Both the position numbers and the translations under genes were made by a program. Below are positions 54,194 through 64,000 of a stretch of DNA of 64,000 bases, in pieces (position 1 is the stretch's first letter; every line of letters begins with the position of its first letter). Under the pieces are notes generated by a model that saw only the letters and a program-made list of their open reading frames with translations, had not been told where the DNA came from and ran no database searches. This DNA comes from Allomyces macrogynus ATCC 38327 (Eukaryota; Blastocladiomycota; Blastocladiomycetes; Blastocladiales; Blastocladiaceae). The DNA lies in contig GG745330.1 in NCBI GenBank assembly GCA_000151295.1, positions 399,225 to 463,224 on the forward strand, written 5' to 3'.

Positions 54194-57100
54194 ATGCCCG
54201 GCCAATCCGCCGGCGGCGCGGCACGGTCGCCCACGCCCGACGTGATGGACCCGACGCACTCGGTCGCTGAGGTCCATCCTCTCACCAACCCGGCCACGGT
54301 GCCGCTCTTGCCCGCCAACGTCGGCCTCGTCGATTCTGTCGGCGCCGCTCCGCCGAAACCCATTGTGCGCGCCGCGAGCACGCTCGCCGACCGCGACCTC
54401 GGCGCTGCGATGCCGGACCAAGCCCAGGCGACCGCGGCCGTGGGCACGTCGCCTACCTCGCCCGCTCCTGCCGCGACCGCGCATCCACGAGATGCCGCTG
54501 TCGTCGATGTCGGTGCCGCGTCCTACGCGCCGACGCCCTTGCCCGCGGGCAGCCCGGAGCTCAAGTCGTATCAAGTGCGCGCTCTGGTGCGTGGTCATGG
54601 ATTGGCACCATCTCTCGCTGTCGCGATACACGCGCGCCGCGAGGCAGACAGACCTTCACATGGGCGTGCTTGAACGCGTGCAGATCCGGCCACGCGGCAC
54701 CCGGAGTGCAGTTTTTCCGCGGGCCGACCGAGTCTGACACTAACCCGCCGTTCTCTCTCTTCTCTTCTCGTCCCACCTCAATCCAACAGACGCGCAAGAC
54801 GCTGAGCTACCAGAAACGCCAAAAGCTCATCAACTTTTGCTGCGTTTCGGCATGCCCGCTGCTCATGGTCGCCCTCAGCGGCATTCTCGGTATCGTCTTG
54901 ACGAACCTGATCGCCAACTCGAACGACCCCAAGCAGTTCCTCTACTGTTCCAACGCCGACGCCATGAATGCGTCGACCAACACGCCGCTCACGGCCAACT
55001 GGCCCCAGGTCGACGGGTCGACGATTCCGCGCGCCAAGCCCGGGAAGCCCGTTTTCTTGACCAATTTCCAGGTCACGCCCGCTGTGGGCAACGGCCAGGG
55101 CCCCGTTTTGCCCGGTGGTGTGGCTGGGTGCGTGATCTGGACCGACAAGTCGTACTCGACGACACCCGTCTACGAGCGCGATCCGTTTGCCGGCATGGCG
55201 CCGCCCTTCTCGCTACTCTTCAACTCGTCGTCACCGTCAGGCCAGCTTGCACGACAGCTTGCGCGGTCCGGGTCCACGTTCCAGCCGGACCCGAAATACG
55301 GGTGGCTGAACCCGCTCGGCGCCGTGTCGGCGGCCGCGCTGTTGCCGCTGTCGAACGCGCAGCAGTACCCGTGGGTGCTCGTCTCGGAGCCGTCGGGCGT
55401 GGATCTCGGGTGGAAAAACAAGACGGATCCGCTGCCGTTCGACATGTCGTCGCTCGGTGCGATGAACAGCAATGCGAGCATGTCCGGGTTCCTCGGGTCG
55501 TTTGCGACCAAGTACTACGCGGCCGTGACGCGCAACGACTCAGCCAGCTTCGGGATCAGTCTTGCCGGGCTGCAGGGCGTACCGTATTTCACCAAGGTGC
55601 GGCAGGCCGACGGCGCGACCGAGGAGTCGATTGACGACCAGCTCAAGGGCTACATTTCGTCGGCGTTGAACTCGCTCAGCGGCATCAACAGCAGGGTCTT
55701 CTATCAGTCGGACCCTGACCCGTGCTGCGGCTCAAGTACAGCCGATATCACACATTGTCACGTCGTGCGTGGGCGCTATGGTCTTGCGCAGTACGACCCG
55801 ACCACGGCGTCCTACAAGTACACGATGCAGGTCGGCCGCGACCGGCGACTCGCTGCTGCCGGGTCGTTCCCGTCGCCCGGATTCCGCAAGTTTATCTTGA
55901 ACGCCATGACCACGAGTGCGATGCTCAAGAACCTGCTGCCCAACGCGTCGATTGTTCAGGGTTTGCGCGCCATGCCGCAGTACGGGTCGACCGACATTGA
56001 CTTGCCTATTGGCTCGTTCATTGGCCGTATTCTGTACCCGTTCGGGGTCAGTTTCCTGCTCCCGATCTTCGTCATCACGCTGACGCGCGAAAAGGAGGAG
56101 CGCATTCTCGTCATGATGAAGATGAACGGGTTGCACGAGGGCGTCTACTGGCTCGCGCACGCCGTCCACTTCTACGTGCTGCACATCATCTGCGTCGTCG
56201 TCTTCATTCTCACGGGGCTCGCGTTCAAGCTCGATTTCTTCACGCGCACCGACGCGGGCGTCTACATTGTGCTGTTCATTCTGTGGGGCACGGCACAAGT
56301 GGCCGTGTCCTTCTTCTTGAGCGCCTTCTTCTCGAAATCGCGCAACGCCCTCGTCGTGTCCTACCTCGTCGTGCTCTTGAGCGTGATCACGAACGTGGCC
56401 GCCGGCCAGCTCTTTGATGGCCGCGCGCCTGTCGCGTACTTGATCTGGCCGGCGTTCGCGTTTTTCCGCGCGCTCACGGTCATCAACTCGGCTTCGTTCA
56501 GCGCGACGCTCGTGCCCTACAAGATGAGCATGCTGCGCGGCAATGACGAAGTGCTCGCGTGCATGATTGCCCTGATCATCGGCACGATTGTGTACGCGCT
56601 GCTCAGTTTTTACCTGTCGGCGGTGCTTCCCTCGCAGTTCGGAGTGAGGAAGCCCTATCACTACGTCATCACGGAGCCGTGGGCCAAGCTCACGGGCGCC
56701 AAGAAGAAGCAGGAAGAGCTCGACCGCCAAAACGCACGTTATTCCTCGTATTCGTTCGGATTGCCTGCATGGTGACGGTAGCGACGAAACTAACGTGGCT
56801 CGCTTTTGTCCTATCCATAGTTTGTGATCGCCGTCAACCAAGACGAGACGCAGTTTGAGGACGACGACGTGCGGGCCGAGCGCGCACGCGTCGACAACAA
56901 CCAGTTCCCTCAGGACGCGCCACTCGTCGTGCGCCATATGCGCAAGATTTACCCGGGTACCAACAAGATTGCCGTCAAGGACGTGACCATGGCAATTGAG
57001 CGCGACACGATTTTCGGGCTACTCGGTACGTGTTTGGGCACTTGGTTTTCCTGTTCGATTTGCGAATCCCCGTTCACTGACATATCGGCGATGAATAACT

Positions 57101-58192
57101 AGGTCCGAACGGTGCCGGCAAGTCGACGCTGATCTCGATCTTGACGGGTCTCTACGAGCCGACCATGGGCGAGGCCAAGCTGTCCGGGTTCGACGTGACG
57201 ACGCAGCGCGAGTTTGTTTACCGGTACACGGGTATTTGCCCGCAGGTACGCTGGGAACGCTCGCCACCGAACCCGATTGCGATTGTTTCCTGATGAATCG
57301 TGTCGTGGATTGGTAGCACGACATTCTGTGGGACGACTTGACGTGCGGCGAGCACCTGCTCTTCTACGCGCGTCTAAAGGGAATTCCGCCGGACCAGGAG
57401 AACGAGGCCAAGAACCGCGCGCTCGCAGCCGTGTCACTCGAGAAATTTGAGGACCGGCTCAGCAAGGGGCTCTCGGGCGGTGAGAAGCGGCGCTTGTCGA
57501 TTGCGATTGCATTGATTGGCGACCCGACGGTACGTGCTCTCATCGCCGCGTGTTGCGTGTGATCAGGGTTCAGCCGACTGACACGACCGTGCTCACGTAG
57601 TGCGTCCTGCTCGACGAGCCGACGACGGGTCTCGACCCCGAGGTCCGCCGCTTGATCTGGAACATCATTATCCAGGCGCGGAAGGGCAAGACGATCATTT
57701 TGGTGTGTTCTTTCTCCACCCATTCTCGCCGCGGCATCTGCGACTGACGGCTCACCTCGTCCGCCTCCAAACCCGCAGGTCTCACACTCGATGGAGGAAG
57801 TCGAGGTGCTCTGCCAGCGCATCGGTATCATGGCCAAGGGCACGCTGCGCTGCATCGGCACGCAATTACGGCTCAAGAAACTCTACGGCGCCGGGTTCAA
57901 GCTCACGTTCATCACCAAGCCCGAGTTCATGGAAGTGGCGTCGGCGCAGGTCATGAAGTTGCTCCCGCCCAACGCCACCGTAATCGACTCGTTTGCGACG
58001 AGCAAGACGATCGAGTTCTTGCCGGGCGAAGGCGATATTGCGCGGTGCTTTGATACGCTCCAGACGCACGCGGCCGAGTGGCATATCGACGATTGGGGGC
58101 TGTCGCAGACGAGTCTCGAGGAGGTGTTCTTGCGACGTACGCACACGGCGCATTTTGAGATGGTTTGGTGGGCGCGAGGGGACGGACGCTAA
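54194..58192 (+). CDS. Half-size ABCA-type ABC transporter
   Basis: Seven exons are inferred: 54194-54574, 54790 to about 56736, 56821-57025, 57103-57245, 57317-57529, 57601-57702 and 57779-58192; about 1,130 residues. A disordered N-terminus leads to one hydrophobic helix, a large extracytoplasmic domain (about residues 170-580), then five to six membrane helices. The nucleotide-binding domain has Walker [10 protein letters not shown] (split by an intron), signature [10 protein letters not shown], Walker [13 protein letters not shown] and H-loop VSHSMEE. The TM-NBD order with one set of domains matches half-size ABCA transporters, which move lipids. The intron of 215 bp after exon 1 is the longest here. 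The exon 2/3 junction is out of phase with a GT donor at 56738; a GC donor at 56734 would fit. Confidence 0.88.
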
Positions 58193-58563
58193 CGATTTTG
58201 GATCGTGGCTGTAGTCATCTCCGAGACGGACGCTGAGGGGTCGGCACAATGAGGTGCTCGTCTGTTTTGGTTTCGGTTGGTTGCTTTCGTTGTCGCGCGT
58301 AACTGTCGTTGGCTGCCCTGCCGTCCGTTGGCGGGGAAGGCTGCGCTAGATTGGCTGGTATTTTGTACGGGGGTCGTTGGCGGACTTGCCAGTGTAGCTT
58401 TTGCAAATTCAAACTTATTCCCTGCGGTGGTTTGTGATGGCTTCGTGGCCCTTTGGGTCTTGAGCAGAGCTGTTCATGTCGAGGTTGAGCATATTCAAAG
58501 GTCTTCAAGCAGGCAACATAACAATCGCAAATGTAAACATGTTGTTTACTTCTCCACTTTGCT
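58193..58563. other. Convergent intergenic region, ABC transporter / DDT gene
   Basis: About 370 bp, AT-richer than the flanks, with no coding frame. It should carry the 3' UTRs of both neighbours. Confidence 0.5.
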
Positions 58564-61458
58564 TCAGTCGGTGTACACCACGCGGCCCTTCTTGCGCAGC
58601 TACATGCGAACCCTGTCGTCAGTCTTGAGCGCGGCAACCAACGAAACGTGAGAACACGAGCGCACCGAACGGCCCGAGGCCGGCACCTCCTCACCCGCTG
58701 TCTCACTCGTCGTCGTCGACGTGGACCCGCGACGCCCAGACCTGCGCGTCGTCGGCATCCCAGCCTCAGCCATGTCCACGTCGGCGGTGCTCGACTTGGC
58801 AGCCCCTGGCGCCACAAACTCCTCGTCGTCGTCGCCCGTCATAATGTTGATGCTTGCATCGTCCGTCTCATCGCCGTCCTCTTGCGCGGCAGCCCGGGCT
58901 GACGCACGTGTGGTGCGCGAGGACCGGCGGACAGGAGCCTAACCAAGCGCGGTCATCAGTCAGCGTTAGGGGGGGGGGGGGGGAGCGAAGCGGTCTGGAG
59001 CCAAATCGTACCGATTCTTGTTTTGAGGACGACACCTTGGCGCGCTTTGTCGCGCGCTCCGTCTTGGCGGTCGCCGTCGTCGTCCCACTCCGCAATTGCC
59101 GCCCCGACGACGACTCGCCCGACTTGGCCGAGGTCGACGCTGCCGACGACGACGCAGTCGACGGCGCGGTCGCCACAGCGCGGCGCTTCCTTGGGCGCAA
59201 TGCAATCCCGCTCGGCGTATCCTCTGGGATCGTGTACTCGTCCTCGGCAGTATTGGGCGGCGGCATGGCACCGGCGGCCGATCCCGCAGCCGCGCCAGGC
59301 TGCTTGAGCGACGGGTCGTCCTCGTAGACCCAATCGGCCTGCTTTTTCAGTTCGCGCGTGTGCGCGCCCTTGGCCGCCGACACGTTGAACCGCAGTTCGG
59401 CCTCGTGGTAATAGTCGAGCATGCGGGTGACGGTGCGCACCCAGTGCAGCAAGTCGCTGACGGTCGTGATACTCGCAAGCACGCGCGTATTCTGCAGGCC
59501 GTCCTCCAGGTAATGCAGCGGGCCCGAGAACTTGGACTTGTCCGTGCGCCACGGATACTTGTACTTGTCGGCGAGCATCTCCGTGGTGTGAAACGCCGGA
59601 ATGAAGTGAGCCGTCAGGTACTCGACCCACTCAGCGACGGACGTGGCGCGATCGATCGGCGCCGTCTCGAGTTTGGGCGGCGCGCACGTCTTGTCGGTAC
59701 GGTTCAACGACAGCAGGAAAAACTCGTTGGCGACGGTGACGAGCGTCTTGAGTTCGTCGCGCACGCCCTCGAGAGTGCGCAGCCAATGCGCGTCCGGGAG
59801 GGCGACGGCACGCGCGGGCACGTGGTTGAGAAACGACGTGAACAGGAACTGGTCCTCGTCGATCGTGCGCATTGCCAGCGACAGTCGCGAAAGCAGCACG
59901 CGCTCGCGCGGGTGCACGTTGCTGAGCCGTGCAACGAGCGCCTGCACATTCGTGCACCGCAGGTACGTCCGGTCGGGTGTTTCTACGACCAGGCCGCCGC
60001 CGCCGAGCGCGCGCAGGTAGAGGTACCGCCGCCCGGCACGGTCCGTGCCGAGCTCAGACATCCCGTCGTACCGCTTCGAGTGCCGCGTCGCGCGGTCGGC
60101 GCGCACGCCCGAGGCCCCACCGCGCAGCTTTTCGAGCAAATCTTCCTTGGTCACGGCCGGCTGCTTGTCGAGTGCGGCGAGCGCCGCATGCTGCTCGGTC
60201 AGCCGATCCGCGGTCGCCTGCAGGTACGCGATCTGCGCGCGCGTGCGTTCTTGCTTGGCGGCGAGTGCGTTCAGCATGTAGACGTGCAGTGCATCGTCGC
60301 CGCCCATGGCGCGTGTTGCCTCGCCCGCAGCCTTGACGAGTGCTGCGTCGGTATCGTTGCGGTCGAGGTCCTGCTGGAGAAGCCGTAGGTTGGCGCGCAC
60401 GTCGTGCGCGCGGTCGAGAAAGGGTTTGGCATAGTCGGTGACCTTGTCGCGGCGCTGCGAGTCGAGCCGGCCCTCGATCAAGATGCGCGCGTAGGTGTGG
60501 AACTGCGGGTGACGCAGGGTCAGCTCGACCATTTGGCACAGCAAGTCGAGCCGCTCGCGCGGCGTCATTTGGTGCGCGTCGCGGTCGAACCGCGGCAGTT
60601 CGTAGTAGGGTGCCTGGTTCGTGTAGACGGCTTGCCACGACAGCGGGTCGTCGTCGGTAATTTGGTACTCGTCGTCGAGCACGGCGCGCATCATGTGCGT
60701 GCACAGCACGGTGCCGTGCGACTGGAAGGCCGTGTCGTCGGCGAGCATCTTCTCAATGTGCTCTATTCGACAGGGAGGAGAGAACATGATCAGGTGGGAC
60801 GGACTGCAGAACAGTGGACGGTACAATCAAACGCACGCAGAGTGAAAAATGACCCGTCCTGGTACTCTGGCGGCAAGAGCAAAAACTCCTTGCCATGCCG
60901 AAAGACAAACTCGTGCACAAAAATCATGTCAACCCAGTCCTTCATGCTCCAGACGACGCCGTTGCGGCTCGACGCGGCGCGCGACGCAAACGGCTCCAGG
61001 TACGGCGCAATCGGCTGCTCGGCCTCAAGCTTGGCCGGGTCCGTGGTCGCCGACTTGCCCGCCTTGCCGGCCGACACCTTGGCCGGCGCACGTGTAGACG
61101 AATCCGAACCCATGGACGACGTGCTGGCGGACCCAGCGCCACTAACCTCGGTCTCTTGCGCCGTTCCTGGCGCCGTTGTCCTGGTCGCAGTCGAAGACGA
61201 TGCAGTCGTCGTGCTGGACGATGAGTCACGCGCAAAGTACTTGAGCAGCGTGTTGGACGGAGCCGGGGCGGATGCGCCAGCAGCTGCACTGGCCTTGCCC
61301 TTGCCGCGCGCGGGCTTGGCGGGCAGCGGAACAACGCTCGTGGTTGAGGCAGCGGGTACGTCGACCTTGGGGATAGGCAGGTCGGTCAAGTTGTGGAGTG
61401 GACGGCCGTCGCTGGTGGTCGCTGACGAGCTGGACGCGGGATCTTGCGGCATGGTCAC
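58564..61458 (-). CDS. DDT/WHIM-motif chromatin protein
   Basis: Four exons, 61458-60837, 60762-59012, 58938-58666 and 58599-58564, join in phase to 893 residues. After a low-complexity N-terminus, a DDT domain (WSMKDWVDMIFVHEFVFRHG, then HIEKMLADDTAF and LCTHMMRAVLDDEY) is formed across intron 1. It is followed by WHIM-like motifs: a long helical part, then MSELGTDRAGRRYLYLRALG with a VVETPD strand, the pattern of WHIM2/3. Proteins with DDT plus WHIM are accessory subunits that let ISWI remodellers measure linker DNA. The C-terminal part is basic and Ser-rich (RPRKRRA, TKRAKVSS), fitting nuclear location. The intron 58939-59011 holds a 15-G run (C on the coding strand). The last exon encodes only LRKKGRVVYTD and its acceptor choice is tentative. 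Confidence 0.75.
58969..58983 (+). repeat. Poly(G) tract of 15 in a DDT-gene intron
   Basis: Fifteen consecutive G on the plus strand (C on the coding strand) within the intron 58939-59011. Such runs are prone to length error in sequencing. Confidence 0.9.
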
Positions 61459-63123
61459 GTCGCAGCGCAGGCAGTCTCAAGCAGATTGCGGGAAGTGGTG
61501 GAGCGTTTTGGTCGGTTGGTGGAGCACCACGAGGGTGGGAATGTGCGCGAGATTCGGTCGTCGGTCGGCAGGAAAAGCCGACCGCTGCTTTTGCTGATCA
61601 CAAGCGTCGAGGGTCGACCAGCGTCCACCAACAATTGTCTCTGTTGTCTCTCCAGAACGACACGGCTTGAGATGTTTTGCTCCTCGTTGCTCCACCATTC
61701 AGCTCCAGATTGCTCGGCACATTTCTTTGGATTGTGAGCCATAATTGTTATCATTTCTGGATTGAACGGCTTGAGCAAACAAAAAGGATATCAATCAGAA
61801 ATTCTGCAACTTATAGCCGGAGATCGCAGCTGCTGAAAGCCCGGAAATGCAAAAGAGTCTGGAAACGCAAAGGGATTGCGACCACGACCGCCAGTCGGCT
61901 TGATGGCAGACTTGATTCGCTTGCCCCTGTCCCAGCCCTCCCTCTCCCTCTCTCAACGGATCTCCTCGCCTTTGGCTTCCCTCGCGATCTTGCCCACATA
62001 ATTGTCACCATCCATCCGATGTCGAGCGACTGCTTCGGCGTTCATTCCGCCAACCCGCGCCGTGCGATCACATCGCTCGCGACTCGACCGAGGGCCGATG
62101 GTGCTCCATCGCCCAATTCCAGCTCTCTGTCGGACCTCCAGCTTGCGGCAACTGCCCACGAGCTCATCCCATCGGCCTGCCCGGGCTGCATCGCGCCGTG
62201 CAACCACAGCCCTGCCGCAAACCGCGTGTTCCAGGTCGCGCAACCGCTCTTCCGGGTCCGTCGCCCGAGTGCCAGTCCACGGCGCGCCAGTACGGGTTCC
62301 GTGTCAAGTTCGATTGGCATGGATCGCGGCCAAGTCGACCCCCGTCATCGCGGTCAAGGTACATTGCACCCGGTCACAGCTCGCCAGTCGCCACTGGACA
62401 TGTTCATGGAAATGGACCGACACCGTCGTCCTCACGATCATCTTCGCGCACCAGAGCTGCAAGCGTTGGGGACGGCCGCAGCGCCCCCCTTGACTGCCAC
62501 GCCTCGCCCGGTACGTCCTCAATCACTGCCACATTGCCCTTCATTGTTCAATGCGGGCCAATCGCGCCCCAGCGCGGGGTCTCGTTTGTGCATCGCCGTG
62601 TCGATAAGTGGCAACTTTGGCGGATACCCGAACCGATATGCTGGGGGCGGTGGCGGGTCCGCAGCAGTGGCGTGCCGAGAGCACCAGCGGGGGATTTGTG
62701 TCTGGTGTTGCTTACTCGCGCGGCATGCCCCGCGCTGCTTTGCGGGGAGTCGGAGACCGCGCGCACGCGCACGGCATGCGTTGTGGTATCGCGACTTGCA
62801 GCAGCGCGCGCGAGCCGAGTGCGCGCTTGCTAAGCTATTTGACCCTGGGCCGTGGCGCGTGGCTGTGCTTCCCACTAGCGTGCTTGATCAAATAACTGAC
62901 GAGCCTGCTCCATGGCTCGACTCGACGACGCGCTCCAATCCTCGCTCTCTCCGCCCTCTCCTGCAACTAAAACCAGTCGCAGACGCGCGCACCAGCACCA
63001 ACGGCCGCACCGCCAACGACCAGCAGCACCAATTCGACTGCACTGCTGACACCCGCACGTCGCCCGCTCCGCTCGTACTCGTCGCTCGCCGAATTCGCCA
63101 CGACACGCTCGCGCTCCAGCACT
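61459..63123. other. Intergenic region between DDT gene and UGP1
   Basis: About 1.67 kb between outward-facing starts. A long plus-strand frame (61677-63338) and another from an ATG at 62018 run through it, but their composition (Arg/Ser/Pro) shows no domain and both strands are equally open, so I do not support a gene. Both promoters and 5' UTRs should lie here; the 200 bp before 63124 are C-rich and pyrimidine-biased. Confidence 0.45.
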
Positions 63124-64000
63124 ATGAGCTCATTCAGCTTGGACTCGACCGAATCGCCCGTAACGGCGCTCCTGTCCGACCGCGTGCGGTCGTTGTCGAT
63201 GCAGGTGTGTTTGGGCGTCCATGTCGTTCCATTCCTAGCAGTCATGCGCTGACTCCAAGTGGAAAACGCGTCGGTTTGCGGGTGGTAGGGGTTCGAGGAG
63301 GTCAAGGGCAGCGTCGCCGCCAAGACGATGCGCGCTGAACTCGCCAAGCTCATCAACATGTTGCCCGACGGCGACCGTCGCGAGGTGCGATTTTGCCCTT
63401 GATCAACTGGTGGAGTCAAGAGGAAGACGCTTGCTGACCTCCAAAAACCGGCCTCATTTTGGACGGTAGATGTTCCGCACCGAAATGGACAATTTCTACA
63501 TGCTCTTCACGCGGTACCTCGCCGACCGCGCCAAGGGCCACAAGATCGACTGGAACAAGATCAAGTCGCCCAACCCGGAACAGATTGTGCCGTACGCCAA
63601 GCTGCCCGCGTGCCCCGGCACCGACGAGGCGCGGCTCCTGTCCAAGCTCGCGGTCCTGAAGCTCAACGGTGGCCTCGGCACGACCATGGGCTGCGTCGGG
63701 CCCAAGTCGGCGATTGAAGTGCGCGACGGTTTGACGTTCCTGGACCTGACGGTGCGCCAGATCGAGGTGCGTGACCACGAGACGCTTGCTGTCCAGACGA
63801 CAGTGGACGAATTTGCTCACACTGCCTTCTCCACCCCGATCCAGTACCTCAACATGTCGTGCAAGGTCAACGTGCCGTTGATTCTCATGAACTCGTTCAA
63901 CACGGACGACGAGACCAAGCGCATCGTTCAAAAGTACATGGGCCACCAGCTGTCGATCTTGACCTTCAACCAGTCGCGGTTCCCGCGCATCTCCAAGGAT
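63124..64000 (+). CDS. UGP1: UTP-glucose-1-phosphate uridylyltransferase, 3' partial
   Basis: Four exons are visible, 63124-63204, 63289-63384, 63470-63766 and 63845 to the window end, encoding about the first 210 residues. The enzyme makes UDP-glucose from UTP and glucose-1-phosphate for cell-wall glucan, glycogen and trehalose. Family landmarks are [33 protein letters not shown], the nucleotide-binding loop [19 protein letters not shown], the [14 protein letters not shown] helix, [18 protein letters not shown] and [10 protein letters not shown]. The ATG at 63124 gives a short Ser-rich leader as in fungal orthologues. The rest of the catalytic domain and the C-terminal beta-helix lie beyond the window. 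Confidence 0.95.

Noticed and set aside
59096..60388. Plus-strand frame of 430 codons
   Set aside because: It is antisense to the DDT/WHIM gene and is Arg-rich without motifs.
61677..63338. Plus-strand frame of 553 codons before UGP1
   Set aside because: It has no domain, overlaps UGP1 exons in another frame, and several other frames are equally open; treated as intergenic.
63416..63946. Minus-strand frame of 176 codons at the right edge
   Set aside because: It is the shadow of UGP1 exons 3 and 4, whose plus-strand product is unmistakable.

Overview
This is a 64 kb piece of a GC-rich, intron-containing nuclear genome. No bacterial features are present. Most genes carry short GT-AG introns of about 55 to 130 bp (exceptions 36 and 215 bp), often with a visible CTAAC/CTGAC branch site. 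The gene set is fungus-like: a peroxisomal acyl-CoA oxidase with an SKL tail, RIF1, RCE1, an NHX-type exchanger and UGP1. The radial spoke head protein RSP4/6 and a CAMSAP/Patronin homologue with a CKK domain show that the organism builds motile flagella. Together this suggests a zoosporic fungus, most likely Blastocladiomycota or a related chytrid lineage. That placement is inferred from gene content, not from a search.

Layout, left to right. (1) 1-2143: 3' part of a multi-pass membrane protein gene (+), then an initiator tRNA-Met gene (-). (2) 3.7-9.8 kb: two unrecognised minus-strand genes; the second encodes a protein of about 1,480 residues with His/Pro-rich, AT-hook and coiled-coil parts. 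(3) 10.2-12.3 kb: a UBE2Z-type E2 carrying a second, cysteine-less UBC domain (-), divergent from a PH-like protein gene (+). (4) 15.0-18.6 kb: a diamine-acetyltransferase-like GNAT gene and a CPA1 Na+/H+ exchanger gene (both -). (5) 18.86-25.02 kb: a complete Ty3/gypsy chromovirus with identical 169-bp LTRs and a 5-bp target duplication; its primer-binding site matches the tRNA gene at 2.34 kb. (6) 26.2-33.1 kb: acyl-CoA oxidase (+) facing a RIF1 homologue (-). (7) 33.9-38.7 kb: DENR/TMA22 (-) divergent from RCE1 (+), then RSP4/6 (+). (8) 39.1-43.1 kb: CAMSAP (+) facing a small LYR-like gene (-). (9) 45-48 kb: a single-pass membrane protein gene and an unrecognised multi-exon gene. (10) 48.1-51.4 kb: eIF3a. 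(11) 51.7-58.2 kb: an LRR protein gene (-) divergent from a half-size ABCA-type transporter gene (+). (12) 58.6-61.5 kb: a DDT/WHIM chromatin protein gene (-). (13) 63.1-64.0 kb: the start of UGP1, cut by the window end.

The genes form no operon. They are independent housekeeping, chromatin, translation and cytoskeletal genes packed closely, often in convergent or divergent pairs. Exon boundaries were worked out by hand from splice consensus, reading phase and family conservation, and may be off by a few bases. Two genes show apparent single-base frame breaks and one has an exon junction whose phase does not close; these may be sequence errors or unusual splicing.
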